Source: Biomphalaria glabrata (Eukaryota; Mollusca; Gastropoda; Planorbidae). From it: 64,000 nucleotides of DNA. Of this stretch, positions 13,301-24,837 are shown in pieces. Position numbers and translations under genes: made by a program. Location of the stretch: the NCBI RefSeq assembly GCF_947242115.1, contig NC_074712.1:50601338-50665337 (forward strand), in the 5' to 3' direction. Position 1 is the first letter of the stretch; each line of letters begins with the position of its first letter. The notes under the pieces were generated by a model that ran no database searches, was not told where the DNA came from, and worked only from the letters and a program-made list of their open reading frames with translations.

Positions 13301-16300
13301 ATGGGCTTATCAGCATATCTTTATAAACTGTCATGAAATGAAACCTATTCTGTTCAAATCATTGTTTAGATTTGTAAAAACCAATGAAGCAACTCTGCTT
13401 AAGCAAGACTCAAATGTTTTTTACCCAGCCATGTCCTTGTTCAACTGAGGTCGTATCACAGCTGTTAGTTTGCCTCGGTGAGCTGATTTATTTTGATGAG
13501 ATAGCCATTTCCTTCACGCGCATGCAGAATGATTGTCAGGACTTTCTTGCATCTCTGAAGCAGCAAGGCATAAATCTGGACACAACGTATCCTCCAAGGT
13601 ATTGAGGAACACTTTAGATTTAGATATATGAATTTCAAATCGTTGACGAGACTTTACAGCAGCGGTTCTCAACCTTTTAGGCTCGGCGACACCACCCCCG
13701 CACATACAGCAACAGAAGAATAGACAATAACAATCCATTTTTTAGATGGTCTTAGGCGACCCCTAGCAAATCGTCAATTAACCCCCAAGGGGGTCGCAAC
13801 CCACAGATTGAGAACCCCTGCTTTACAGTATATGTCCAAATAAAATCTTTACCACTATTGATAGATTTTATCAATTCACAGGGTAGCAATTTTTAATTCC
13901 TTTCCAACTAATTATGGTAGATGATGTTTATTTGTTTTTTATTTGAAAGCTCTTTACCTTATCAAATCACCTTTTTTTTTGTTCCATGCTGTGATGGTAT
14001 GATGACAATAACACTCTCTTGTTAACTAGTAGAAGTTTGTCTTATTCCCACTAAAATTAACAATTTTCTTTCATTTAGACAGCTATTGACACTTGAAGCA
14101 GCTTTAACTTTAACATCAACAACATACAAGCCATTGAGATCCTTATTAAAACCTCAGATGTTGTCCAAGTTTGATGAAAGACAAAAGCAGCTTCACTCAA
14201 TGGTTACATTGACATCACAGGAACAGCAGACCTACAGCATCAGGTGTGTAGAATAGTGCTTAGTGATGTATTTGTGAAGGATATACAAAACATTTCCCAG
14301 TCTATGTTCTAAGTGTATATAACCGTATTTTTTGGTTACATAGGGCTCAATATTATAGTTGAAGGTGATTATACTTATGTCAGGCATGCGTAATTGTGAC
14401 TTAACCAACATTGAGACAGCTTACTTAAAATAAGTAAGCAAGCTTCTTCATAGCAGACAAATATATAACTTTATTTACAAAATACATTGACACCAAATAA
14501 ATATAGGCAAAATAAATCCATTGTGAATTGACAATAATATCCAAGTACAGTTTTCTTGCTACAAAATACTACAGACAACTAAATATTCATAAAGAGGTTG
14601 TATCAAACTACTGGTCTTTAACAGACCATAAATTGACTGTTCCTAAGAGCCCTGGTCTTCAACTTGACATTATCCCAAGGTACAATGTGTTCACTCCTAC
14701 TCATGGCTATTTTGAATCACAATTCACAAAGTTGTAACAGTGGTTCTAAAGTTTTGTTTCTATATAAAATATGTCACAATTATGAGGTGACAGTGTACTT
14801 GTTCCAAAGAATTGTGCTTAAGAAAATAAGTTTTGACTTTGTCATGTTTGAAAATAAAGTATGTCTAATGCCATCTCCATTTAAATAATTGTTGCTCATT
14901 ACGTTATATTTGTTCCCTACTCACAGAGTGTTATGCAGCCTTTCTATGGCTGTTGTAGCTTTAAATGCTTTACCAGAAAAGTTAAATCCAGTAGTTCGTC
15001 CATTGATGGATGTCATCAAAAAGGAAGAAAATGAATCACTTCAGGTAAAACATAACAGGGTGTCTGTTTGTTCTAATTTATACATTAACATGAAAAAATG
15101 TTTACATTTAAGAATTTATATTTATGAGGAATTTGCTGAGTAAAAATATATGCTCTTTATATTTATCATTTTAGGAAGAAGCAGCCATGTGCCTTACTCA
15201 ACTGATCAAAGTGTGCATTGCTCGTAACCCTAGTCCTAATTCTAAAATCATCACCAATTTGTGTGGGTTTCTGTGTTCTGATCCCACGTACACACCTAAT
15301 ATCTCAAATCCCATGTCAGCTTTAAGTTCTACACATCTAGGTATGTTTATAGATTCAGCTGATGTAATTGCTAAAGAGAAACATTTTGAAGCACAGACTT
15401 CTTGTGTTTTGTTCCTGTTTAAATAATTTGTTTTAAGTATGTTTTTTTTTAATAAACTTATTTCAGTGAGTGAAGTCTCTAATCTGGAAGTGCCATGTAC
15501 AATGTTTCGAGGGATCTTGACACTCTCAAATTTACAGAAGGTAATTTTCAGTTTGGACTTCCTTCCTCTTCATCTGGAACATTCTAAATAGTCTGTATCT
15601 GAGATCATCTTTACATCTCTTCCCAGACCAGGCATTTCTTAAAGAAAATATTTTTTTTAATATATAGAAATAAAAACTTATGATTACAACGCATTAATTC
15701 TTCATATCATTGAGTTTCAATAACAAATTTTCAATCTATTTCCTTAATAATAATAAAATCCTCAGCATAGTATAAATATTAAATAAACTATCTTAGCTAT
15801 AATTAAATGTACAGATCACAAATCAATTTTTACAGGTTACTGAAAGCAACTTTAGAAAACGAAGAGGTCGAATTGCTAATATTTTTAAGAGTGAACTTGA
15901 TACCGCTAACATTGACGGAGAAATTTCTATGGAAAGAAAAGAGCAGATGGAAGTAGGTCTATTTAAAATAATACTTCATTCAACTTTTCCCCTGATTTAT
16001 AGAGCATAGTAATACACTGTGTTTAATCCATTCTTTTCAGCTACAGAAACAACTTTTGACACAGCGACAAGGAGCAGAGGCAGCATTGACTCTTCTGTGT
16101 AAAATGTTTAGTGCAACCTTACCTGAACAGCTGCCATCGTTGTGGAATGTATGTGTTGAGTCCTTTAAACTGCTAGAGAATGCTTTGAAAAGTAAGTTGT
16201 TACATGTTCTTATATTTGACTCACATTTTAACCATCAACTTAACATACTTTTAAAGCCTCTCTCTCTCTCTCTCTCTCTTTGTTGTTAAGTCTCTAGAAC

Positions 16301-19300
16301 CCCCCACCCTTTTTTTTTTTAACCTGCGCATGGTGATTTTGACGACTTTAGAAGACCCACTTCATAATACAACCCCGACACATGGCCCTTTAATTTTAGT
16401 ATCACTTATCTGCTTCCCCCTCCCTGGCTAAAAACAAAAAGTTAGTCCTTCGTGCACTTTATGACTTTTCTTTGGCTTCTCGATTTAAACTATATTATAT
16501 TCTGACCAGACTCCACACACACTCAGACAACCGCTTTCACACTTTTCGGCCCATTTTTATTACAATTACAACATTTAACTTTTTAAGCATTCTCCCATTG
16601 ATGGACTATTCAGCACGTTTCAGGCCTAGAGAAAAAAAAATGCATTATCTGACGGCCCCAATTGAATGCTACATTTGGTTTTATTGTGTACTTTTTTTTT
16701 AACCCCCTTTTGAATTCAAGGAAATGACAATAGATCTAGATCTTGTTTATGCTATTAGGATTTAGTTGTTTCTTATTTAGTCAGCTTCTATAGGGAAGTG
16801 TAAATCAAGTTTTAAAATTTCACTTAGGGGAAAAGAAATATTATACAGGGAGTCTTATTTCCGTGCTATCTTTTTAAATGCTGTATAAGGGAAAATAACA
16901 AAAATACAAAGGGTTGATAGAGAGCTTGTGGTTTTTCACAAATAGCAGTTGTCAGGTTGCGAATATGTCAAATCAAGTTTTTAATGAGCGTCTATGAGGT
17001 AAAAGGAACCTGTGTACAAAATTTAATTTGGATGTGTGACTGTTTGAGAGATTTCATTATCAATCAGTGAGTGTTTCTGTTCTATGTATGTATATCTTTT
17101 TGTTGTGTCTTTATATGAGGATAATGTACTTGTAATCACAACAAATTTCCATAAGGATCAATAAAGCAGTCTTAGTCTTAGTCACTGTATTTTACAAATA
17201 TTTATTAGATTAGAAGTGCTTGATGAGAAATAAGAATGATTTTTGAAATAGTTTTTTTTTTGTTTGTTTCTTAGCTAGTTCAAGCAGTAAGGAAGAAGAA
17301 ATTCACCATTTACAGGAATTTGTTAATAACCTTCAAACAATGGAAACAGTTATTCCAGCATTAAATTCTGATTTACTTCCCTTTGTAAGTTTGTTTGCCA
17401 TTCTTGTACAGCCTTAGTGTTTTGTTTTAATAAATCAGTAATAACAATTTCTAGTATGCTTGATCTTTGGTACCATTCAAATAATTTTAGAAGATGTATT
17501 TGCAAAGAAAGTAAACTTCTGTTATAACTTATTTTTTTATATTAAATTTTTCAATGACTGAACAACTAGGTGAATACACATAGGACATATTAATTTTTTA
17601 TTTTAAGGGACTATTAGAAACTCAGCAGTGAATCTGTTAACTAATTTGCACAACAAAAAGTGTCTATATTTTGGCAGCAAACTTTGCAGGAGGCACTGTG
17701 AATACTATGTTTTGAAGTATCCTTAATTTTTTTCTGGACACCTTGCAGGCATTCCCTTCCCATAAGTTGAGCAAATAGTTTTAGCTGAATCCTGGAGTTA
17801 TGGCATGTCCACAAAAACCATGTCCACATTATCTGTATGATTCATAGAATTAAATTTATTTTTATTCATTTACTTATAGATTAATTGTGTACTATTTCAG
17901 CTAATGGATCAATTGGACACGATGTGTTCTTATCTTAGCCATGAAATGACAGCTGTAAGACACATGGTGTCCAGGGTTTTTGCAGCGTTAAGTGTACGTA
18001 ACACTTTGAAGACAATGTATTTTGTGATCCATCACATTCTGCCATTGCTTGGAGCAACAGATGATGAAAACAAAAGAGAAGGTGGAACTGAGGCTATTGC
18101 CAGTATCTTTTTTGTTTCATTGGAAGCTAGAAATATTTCATACAAAAATTTGTGCTTACTCTTATAGTTAGTCTCTTACTTTCAATGTTAATAAAGTGAG
18201 TATTGTTTGTTATTAAAATTTATTCCATGTACATTTTGTTTTATGAAGGTTTTTTTATTCCAATGTCCATAACTATAAAACAAGACATTTTAGAATCACT
18301 AGGCATTGACTCTCTGCCTTACATTGTTTTATTGGTTATTCCAATATTGGGACGAATGTCTGATCAAATGCAATCTATTCGCCTGATGGCCACTCACTGC
18401 TTTGCAACTTTGGTGCGACTGATGCCATTAGAGGTGATACAAAAACCTTTATTCCATTACATTCCATTGTGATAATTCAAAATATTAAGTATTATGACAG
18501 CGTGTTTTTGCTCTCTTCTAGGCTGGCATCCCTGATACACCAACCACTGAAGCCTGGCTAATAGAGCGCAGAGAAAGAGAGCGTAGTTTTCTGGACCAGC
18601 TATTTGACATGACAAAGAAGGAGGATTATAAAATATTGGTGCCAGTCAATGCAGAACTAAGGAAATATCAACAGGTATGTTTACTGGTCTAGTACCAAGT
18701 AGCCATTTGCTTCTCATTTCTAGATGCAGTGATTCTGTTAGCATTTTTTCTTGCTGTTTCAGGATGGTGTGAACTGGTTAGGATTTTTAAATAAATACAA
18801 ACTTCATGGCATTCTGTGTGATGACATGGGTTTGGGAAAAACTTTGCAATCTATCTGTGTCATGGCCACTGATCACTTAGAAAGAGAAAACAAATACAAG
18901 GTTTGTGCTACATAGAAGTATGTTAGATGTGTTATAAAACAATACAAGGTTTGTGCTACATAGAAGTATGTTAGATGTGTTATAAAACAATACAAGGTTT
19001 GTGCTACATAGAAGTATGTTAGATGTGTCAGAAAACAATACAAGGTTTGTGCTACATAGATGTATGTTTAATGTGTCAGAAAACAAATACAAGGTTTGTG
19101 CTATATAGAAGTATGTTAGATGTGTCAGAAAACAAATACAAGGTTTGTGCTACATAGAAGTATGTTAGATGTGTCAGAAAACAAATACAAGGTTTGTGCT
19201 ACATAGAAGTATGTTAGATGTGTCAGAAAACAAATACAAGGTTTGTGCTACATAGAAGTATGTTAGATGTGTCAGAAAACAAATACAAGGTTTGTGCTAT

Positions 19301-22300
19301 ATAGAAGTATGTTAGATGTGTCAGAAAACAAATACAAGGTTTGTGCTACATAGAAGTATGATGTGTCAACTACACTGCTGCCTGAAAGCTTGGCAAACTA
19401 AGTAAAATAAAATTAGTTTTTGTATAATTATTTCATGTAGGGTATAGGTTCTTGAAACTAATACAAAACTATTATGGTTTTATTTTTGGGTGGCAGCTAA
19501 AATAAATTTGGAAGCAAGATAAAGTCTGTGAGGTAGCTTACAGAATTTATTGACATTACTTCATTTTTATTTTTTTTTTTTTTGATAATTTTGTGTATGG
19601 ATTGTCATAAGTTTGAGTGTCTTAATGTTACTCCTCTAGAAATCTCAAGACCCAGACTGCTCACCACTTCCTTCCATTGTGGTTTGCCCACCTACTCTAG
19701 TTGGTCATTGGGTGTATGAAGTGAATAAATTTGTAGATCCAATTTACTTAAATCCTTTGATGTATGTTGGACCTCCAGCTGAAAGAAATAGGTAAAATCT
19801 CACTAGATGCATTTCTTGTTCTGCTATTTGTATTTAATAAGGGATACTTTAGAGTAAAATGTTTGTTTTTTTATATAAATTTTCTTAATAACTTAATTTT
19901 TTTTTTATATTTTTTTTGTAGGTTGCAAAAGTTAGTAACTAAACATAATTTGATAGTAGCCTCTTATGATGTTGTCAGAAATGATATTGATTTCTTCAGG
20001 TAATTACCTTGTTTACCAAATATTTTTTTTTTATTTCCATTGATTCATCAAAAACATTGTAGGTGTCAAAGTCCTGAGTTAGTAAAGAATAAAATGAATT
20101 ATTAAAAACTAGCTGAAATTAATTTAAAAGTGGCATCTGCTGGAGCCTCTAGTTGTCAAGCAGTAGCTGCAATTCTAGTGGGGAAATGGTTCACACAAAG
20201 AAAAACCATCTACAACTGTAGAACCTAGCATAGAAGAAATAAACATTTATTAATAAAAAGATGATGATAATACATCATTTTATACTTTTTTTTTTCCTTG
20301 ACTAGAATTAATTTTTTTAAAAATCAAATCGCAAAATATAATGAATTCTTTTGGAGAGGTTTGAGTCTTGCCCTTTTACTACTGAGACAAATAACAGCTT
20401 GTTTTTTTGTTTAAATTGTATCTTTCCTATTTCATTAGCATTATTTTGGCAAGGGCAATTATTGGCACTATTGTTCACATTATTAAGTCTGTATATCCTA
20501 TATAAATAACAGAAATCCCATATGTTGTTTATGGATTAGTAATTATTATCATTTCATTTTTTTTAGTGGCCTGAGATGGAATTATTGTATTCTTGATGAA
20601 GGTCATATAATAAGAAATGGGAAAACCAAGGTAAGTTCAGAAATGAGTTGAATGTCAGTTTGGAAACATGAATGTTGGAAAGAGTTGATATTAAGTCATT
20701 GGTTTACCTATCAGATATAAGCAATCTGTTCCACACTTGAATGGCACTTCAAACGAAAGAATTCTTAATGAGATGGTCCTAGCTTATTGTGAAGAAACAA
20801 GTCCTTTTACGTTTACAGTGCCTTTTTAATTGTCGAACATTTTAACAAAACATATATACACGGCAACGTTATATTCAGATCTCATACTTCACTCGCTGAC
20901 TTTCTCTCTCTCTCTTGTTTACACACTCGTCACTTCCCGCAAGTCCCCTAACTCTCAATACTCAACACTTGACCGTGTGTCACGGTTGACCACACAGCAA
21001 CCGTGTCACAACACTTATGAAACAAAAAAGTGTTTTCATCCTTGTACTTTGTATTGTCTGTCTGTTGATGCAGGGTCATTCTTAATTATGAAATATTGTG
21101 TATTAACAGCAATAACAGCTTATCACCATTGAAGTGTTTTATGACAATACTAGTGAGTTTATTGCTCAGATGTAAATAAGGTTGTGTTCAATATATTTTC
21201 ATTGAAACAAAACTACATCATATTTTCCAGCTGGCAAAAGCCACTAAGCAATTGATCTGCAACCACCGACTCATTCTGTCTGGCACACCCATACAGAACA
21301 ATGTCTTGGATCTGTGGTCCCTGTTTGATTTCCTGATGCCAGGATTTCTGGGTACTGAGAAACAGTTTCAAGTCAGATATGGAAGACCAATCTTACAGAG
21401 TAGAGAAGGAAAAAGTACTAGCAAAGAACAAGAAGCAGGTATGTTGTTTTGATAAGTAGTAATACAGTTTATATTGGCTTAATGTAGTCAAAATAACACT
21501 TTGTCTTTCTTTCAAGTTGATCTGCTATTTCTGACTGTAACTATGTGGAATTGACTGTCTCAGGTGCCTTGGCTATGGAAGCCCTACATCGCCAGGTCCT
21601 GCCTTTTATCCTGCGACGTCTCAAAGAAGATGTGCTGCAAGACCTGCCACCTAAAATCATGCAAGACTATTTTTGTGATCTCAGTCCACTGCAGGTTGTC
21701 AGTCGTAGCATTTATACTTGTGAAAACATACTTTGTCTCCAATGTATAACAGCTCTTAGTGCTAATGTTTGTTTACTGATTTCATTGCAAGTTTCTGTTC
21801 TAAATTTTTTGTTTAAAAAAAAAGGTCTCTTCAATTTTTTTATATGAACTTGCATTTTTTCTAATGATTTTCTATACAGAATAACTAGTCTTAGTATTCT
21901 TGAAGTGATCACTTTGTTACTAAAAATAGATCTATTTAAAGGTCTTTTTTTTTTGTCTATTATTGCAGGTTGAACTTTATGAAGACTTTGCCAAGTCTAG
22001 AGCTAAACGAAGTGTTGATGAAACTGTGGTTGGGGGGGAGGACATGAAAGACAAGAAAGTTTCTAACCAAGGAACAACACACATTTTCCAGGTACACATT
22101 TGGTCTGCTTTCTCATTGTGTTGTCTATTGTTATTTTGTATTTTTGTAACATTGTTTTTGCTTATTTTGTTGTTGAATATCATACGTTTATGAAGAAAAC
22201 TAGCATTCCTCAATATTCTTTTTTTCATGAGTATAATTTAATTTATTAATATATAACTAATTTATTTCTAGGCCTTACAGTATCTTAGAAAACTGTGCAA

Positions 22301-24837
22301 CCATCCTGCATTAGTCTTAAATTCAACCCATCCAAAATATAAAGAGACAATGGCTGGCTTGCAACAACAGGGAACTAATTTACATGATCTCTCACATGCT
22401 CCTAAGCTGACCGCTTTAAAGTAAGTAGCTACAGATCTGATAGCATAAGTTTTTTTTTTTTTTTGTATTGCTCTTTAATTTAACTGAACAATTAAGTAGG
22501 GAGTCTTATTTAAAGTAAACAGATAGTTAAGACTTGATCACTGCAATGCTTGTACTTGTTTCACAGACAGTTGCTGTATGATTGTGGTATTGGATTGAAC
22601 AACTGCAGTACAGCCTCAGGTTCTACAAATCAGATGGGAGTAGACAGTGTCCCAGTTGTCAATCAGCACAGAGTTTTATTATTCTGTCAGCTGAAGAGTA
22701 TGTTGGACATTGTAGAGAAAGATTTACTCAAGTTAGTCCTTCAGATGTTTTTTCACAAAGCTTTTTATCAACTCTGTCTGTCTCTCTGTCTGGTATAAAG
22801 TTTGTACACTTATTTTTCACCCAATCTCAGATGAAGTTGAAAATTTTTGCAATTATTTCTTGCTTGTACCTGACAAAACAAGAATCAATTTTTTTTTTTA
22901 AATTTACTAATTAATTAACCACTGCCCCCTATTTCTCTATAGGTCCAGACAAGTGATAGGATCATAGCACATTGAGAAGAGATAAATAGTGATAAGAGAT
23001 GAATTAATCCATCCTACATATACATTTTGATCTGTATTCAGACAATTGATGTAGAAATTTTTATTTAGGTTAAACAAATTTAAACAAGGATGTGAAATAA
23101 TAAATACATTTCCAAATAGTTTATTAAAATATTTTAATAGTCCTGTAGAATTTCTGGCTAACAGAATTGACTAAAAAAAAATATGTATGTATTCTTTGTG
23201 TATTGTTCAGAAAGAAAAGCTATTAGTTGTGTTTTTTTTCAGTACACAGACCAAAGGTTTGGAACTCACTCCCAATTGATCTCAGACAGACATTGAAGAA
23301 GAACATTAAAACCTATATGTTCAAAACTTTTTTAGATTAGTTTACCATTTCAGCTCTCATGATTTTGTTTGTAATGTTATCACAGCACCTTGAGCATACA
23401 TCATGTTTATTAACAGTGCTCTATAAATTAAATTATTAAGTTTTTCTTTTTTTTTTTTTGATTACTTTGTGATTGCCTTCATTTTTTCGCTGAACTATTT
23501 TCAGATCCCACATGCCAAGTGTTACATTCCTTAGACTAGATGGTACTGTACCTGCTGGTAGTAGACATGACATTGTACATAGGTAAGTACTTCAAGACTA
23601 CCCAGAATGTCAGTTTTAGGATAAGATTTAAAGACTTTTAACAGTGTCTCTTTGCACAAAGTAGAATACAAATTAATTTTGTTAATACTTACATGTGATT
23701 TAGTTTTTTTTACAATAAATATAAAAAAAAAATCTAACATCAAATATTTTATACTAATGTTTAATTATTTTTATAGAAGGTGAAGTTTAGATGTATTGTG
23801 TACAAATAAAATCATTGCTATCAAAGAATAGTTTGATAAATATAAAATGTTTTCTTTACAACTCTTTAATCTTCAGATTCAACAATGACCCATCTATTGA
23901 TCTACTGCTTCTGACCACCCATGTAGGTGGGCTTGGTTTAAATTTGACTGGCGCTGATACTGTTATCTTTGTAGAACATGACTGGAACCCAATGAAAGAC
24001 TTGCAGGTTAGAGTTAGATCAGCACATCAGCTTAGCCTCACAAAATGCAAGATAGGTTTTCCATTTGTTACTTGCTTTAACTTTGTTTAATCCTTAGGCT
24101 ATGGATCGAGCTCATCGTATTGGTCAGAAGAAAGTTGTCAATGTCTATCGTTTAATCACAAGAGGAACTTTGGAGGAAAAAATTATGGGGTAAAATTTGT
24201 TTAATAGTTTCAGCTCTTTTTACATATAGGTGGATACTTAATATGATATTTTAGACTTCAGACAACTGGTTTTGTAGAAAAAGTGAGGTGGATACTTGAT
24301 ATCAGTGTTATTAATACTTAGACGTCAATCAGACGTAACTGGTTTTGTAGAAAGTACCGGTGGATACTTGATATCAATGCAATTTTTACTTAGATGTCAT
24401 CCAGAATTAACTGGGTTTGTAGATAGTTGATATCAATACTATTTTTACTTAGAAGTCATTCAGATGTAACTGGTTTTGTGGAAAAATGTGGAATTATTTA
24501 TTATTACAAGTCAAAAACTTGTTTTTTATGAAGGCAATTCATTATGTATCTTTTTGTTCTTATCAGCTTACAAAAGTTTAAAATGGCTGTAGCCAACACT
24601 GTGATTACCCAAGAAAACTCCAGTGTACAAACAATGGGTACAGAACAACTGCTGGATCTTTTTATCTTAGATCAGAACAAGAAAGGAAACACCGGCTCCT
24701 CGGTCAGTGATCAGGACAAGAAACCTAAAAAAGAGACTGTAAAAAACATTCTAGAAGGCTTGGAAGAATTATGGGATGAATCCCAGTATGAGAATGAATA
24801 CAACATGGATTCTTTTATGAAATCTTTAAGTACTTAA
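4343..24837 (+). CDS. BTAF1: BTAF1/Mot1, TATA-binding-protein-associated factor 172, 39 exons
   Basis: BTAF1 is a nuclear Snf2-family ATPase that grips TBP through N-terminal HEAT repeats and uses ATP to remove it from DNA. Exons: 4343-4466, 4718-4832, 6706-6840, 8243-8409, 8901-9010, 9100-9199, 9590-9748, 9875-9970, 10064-10240, 10689-10829, 11047-11174, 11435-11558, 11937-12191, 12365-12501, 12748-12922, 13429-13598, 14079-14243, 14927-15044, 15175-15340, 15467-15540, 15835-15952, 16041-16191, 17275-17384, 17901-18102, 18285-18433, 18522-18674, 18763-18900, 19640-19791, 19922-19999, 20567-20630, 21231-21438, 21564-21693, 21969-22091, 22272-22420, 22567-22731, 23505-23582, 23877-24006, 24098-24189, 24567-24837. 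All phases agree and all introns are GT-AG. The sum is about 1832 residues against roughly 1849 in human. HEAT signatures include [15 protein letters not shown] and [13 protein letters not shown]. The first exon begins in phase 2 at [12 protein letters not shown], so a short upstream exon (human MAVS) is missing. An ATG at 4331 giving MFYRLDRL is a weaker alternative. Acceptors of exons 16 and 25 are the least certain. Confidence 0.95.
5740..6656 (-). mobile_element. Candidate non-autonomous Helitron, copy 1, in BTAF1 intron 2
   Basis: It shares its ends and much of its body with the copy at 31372-32318. Read on the minus strand it begins with TCTATAAATATAATTCTC after an A and ends with CTAG before a T (5740-5743), as expected for Helitron insertion between A and T. 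The subterminal hairpin seen in copy 2 has lost one arm here. A hAT element (5770-6486) is inserted near the Helitron 3' end. No Rep/helicase frame is present. The class is inferred from the termini. Confidence 0.45.
5770..6486 (+). mobile_element. hAT deletion derivative with transposase C-terminus
   Basis: The flanking 8-bp repeats CTATTTTG (5762-5769) and CTATTTAG (6487-6494) fit a hAT target-site duplication with one change. The right end AGTCCGGCCCTG is the inverse of the CAGGGCCGGCCTTAGG end seen intact at 31409. Around 6112-6215 the frame reads [18 protein letters not shown] and, after a frameshift, ILAIEHDLC, which is the hAT dimerisation region near the transposase C-terminus. The rest of the transposase is gone. 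The right end is duplicated (6376-6411 and 6459-6494). Confidence 0.65.
7233..7346. repeat. 37-bp tandem repeat, 3 copies
   Basis: Three nearly identical units containing GGTGAATGTAAGTTGGGTAG lie head to tail in BTAF1 intron 3. Each unit carries GTAAGT, a consensus 5' splice site core, but there is no exon next to them. Confidence 0.8.
11585..11720. repeat. 46-bp tandem repeat, 3 copies
   Basis: Units starting TAACCAGGCTGTTTATG begin at 11585, 11631 and 11677, in BTAF1 intron 12. The third copy is diverged at its end. Confidence 0.8.
13660..13820. mobile_element. 161-bp hAT-type MITE with perfect target-site duplication
   Basis: The element starts CAGCGGTTCTCAACC and ends GATTGAGAACCCCTG, inverted repeats of the common hAT/Charlie type. 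It is flanked on both sides by the identical 8-mer CTTTACAG (13652-13659 and 13821-13828). It has no coding capacity. It sits in BTAF1 intron 16, between the exons at 13429-13598 and 14079-14243. The exact duplication suggests fairly recent insertion. Confidence 0.85.
16261..16730. repeat. CT microsatellite and unassigned repeat-like DNA
   Basis: A CT run at 16261-16279 is followed by about 400 bp of C-rich, T-rich DNA whose base use differs from the flanking intron. It looks like an insertion, but I see no ends or coding relic that would name it. Confidence 0.35.
16960..17190 (+). mobile_element. LINE-like 3' UTR and tail
   Basis: The stretch ends with AATTTCCATAAGGATCAATA followed by AAGCAG and short TCTTAG repeats. 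This is the arrangement at the 3' ends of many LINE copies: an AATAAA-like signal and then a simple repeated tail. No coding part remains. It lies in BTAF1 intron 22. Confidence 0.45.
18886..19372 (+). repeat. Tandem array of the BTAF1 exon 27 / 5' splice-site junction, 10 copies
   Basis: The end of exon 27 (AACAAATACAAG) with its donor and the first part of the intron is repeated with a period of 48-49 bp. The junction AAG/GTTTGTGCTA occurs with GT at 18901, 18949, 18997, 19045, 19094, 19143, 19192, 19241, 19290 and 19339. The first is the natural donor; the other nine are potential decoys. Reading past the first donor gives V-C-A-T and then TAG in frame, so use of any later copy would truncate the protein just after Walker A. 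Confidence 0.85.
22741..22990 (+). mobile_element. SINE-like dispersed repeat, family A, partial
   Basis: It shares CAACTCTGTCTGT, AGTTTGTACACTT and GTGATAGGATCATAG with the copy at 50433-50720, in the same order and spacing. The tRNA-like centre seen in the 27 kb and 50 kb copies is replaced here by AT-rich sequence. It starts within 10 bp of the donor of BTAF1 exon 35 (22567-22731). Confidence 0.6.
23231..23440 (+). mobile_element. LINE ORF2 C-terminal fragment and tail
   Basis: One frame reads [20 protein letters not shown] followed by TYMFKTF, a typical C-terminal tail of a CR1/Jockey-like reverse transcriptase protein. The 3' UTR ends in CTCTATAAATTAAATTATTA. It is 5'-truncated and lies in BTAF1 intron 35, same strand as the gene. 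Confidence 0.65.
24255..24490. repeat. Imperfect 65-80 bp tandem repeat, 3-4 copies
   Basis: Diverged units with AACTGGTTTTGTAGAAA, GGTGGATACTTGATATCA and TTTTTACTTAGA recur in order through BTAF1 intron 38. Unit length drifts through small deletions. Confidence 0.65.

Larger units (their letters stand above)
18763..24189 (+). other. BTAF1: Snf2 ATPase core of BTAF1 with all helicase motifs
   Basis: This is the catalytic C-terminal part of the BTAF1 protein. Motif I (Walker A) is DDMGLGKT in exon 18763-18900. Motif Ia is [11 protein letters not shown] in exon 19640-19791. Motif II is DEGH in exon 20567-20630; DEGH rather than DEAH is the form also found in human BTAF1. Motif III is LSGTPIQNN in exon 21231-21438. 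Motif IV is [14 protein letters not shown] in exon 22567-22731. Motif V is [16 protein letters not shown] in exon 23877-24006. Motif VI is [16 protein letters not shown] in exon 24098-24189. Every catalytic motif is intact, so the enzyme should be active. Confidence 0.95.

Noticed and set aside
18877-19092. Minus-strand frame with repeated [15 protein letters not shown]-like peptides
   Set aside because: Antisense of the donor-junction array in BTAF1; a by-product of a 48-bp period.
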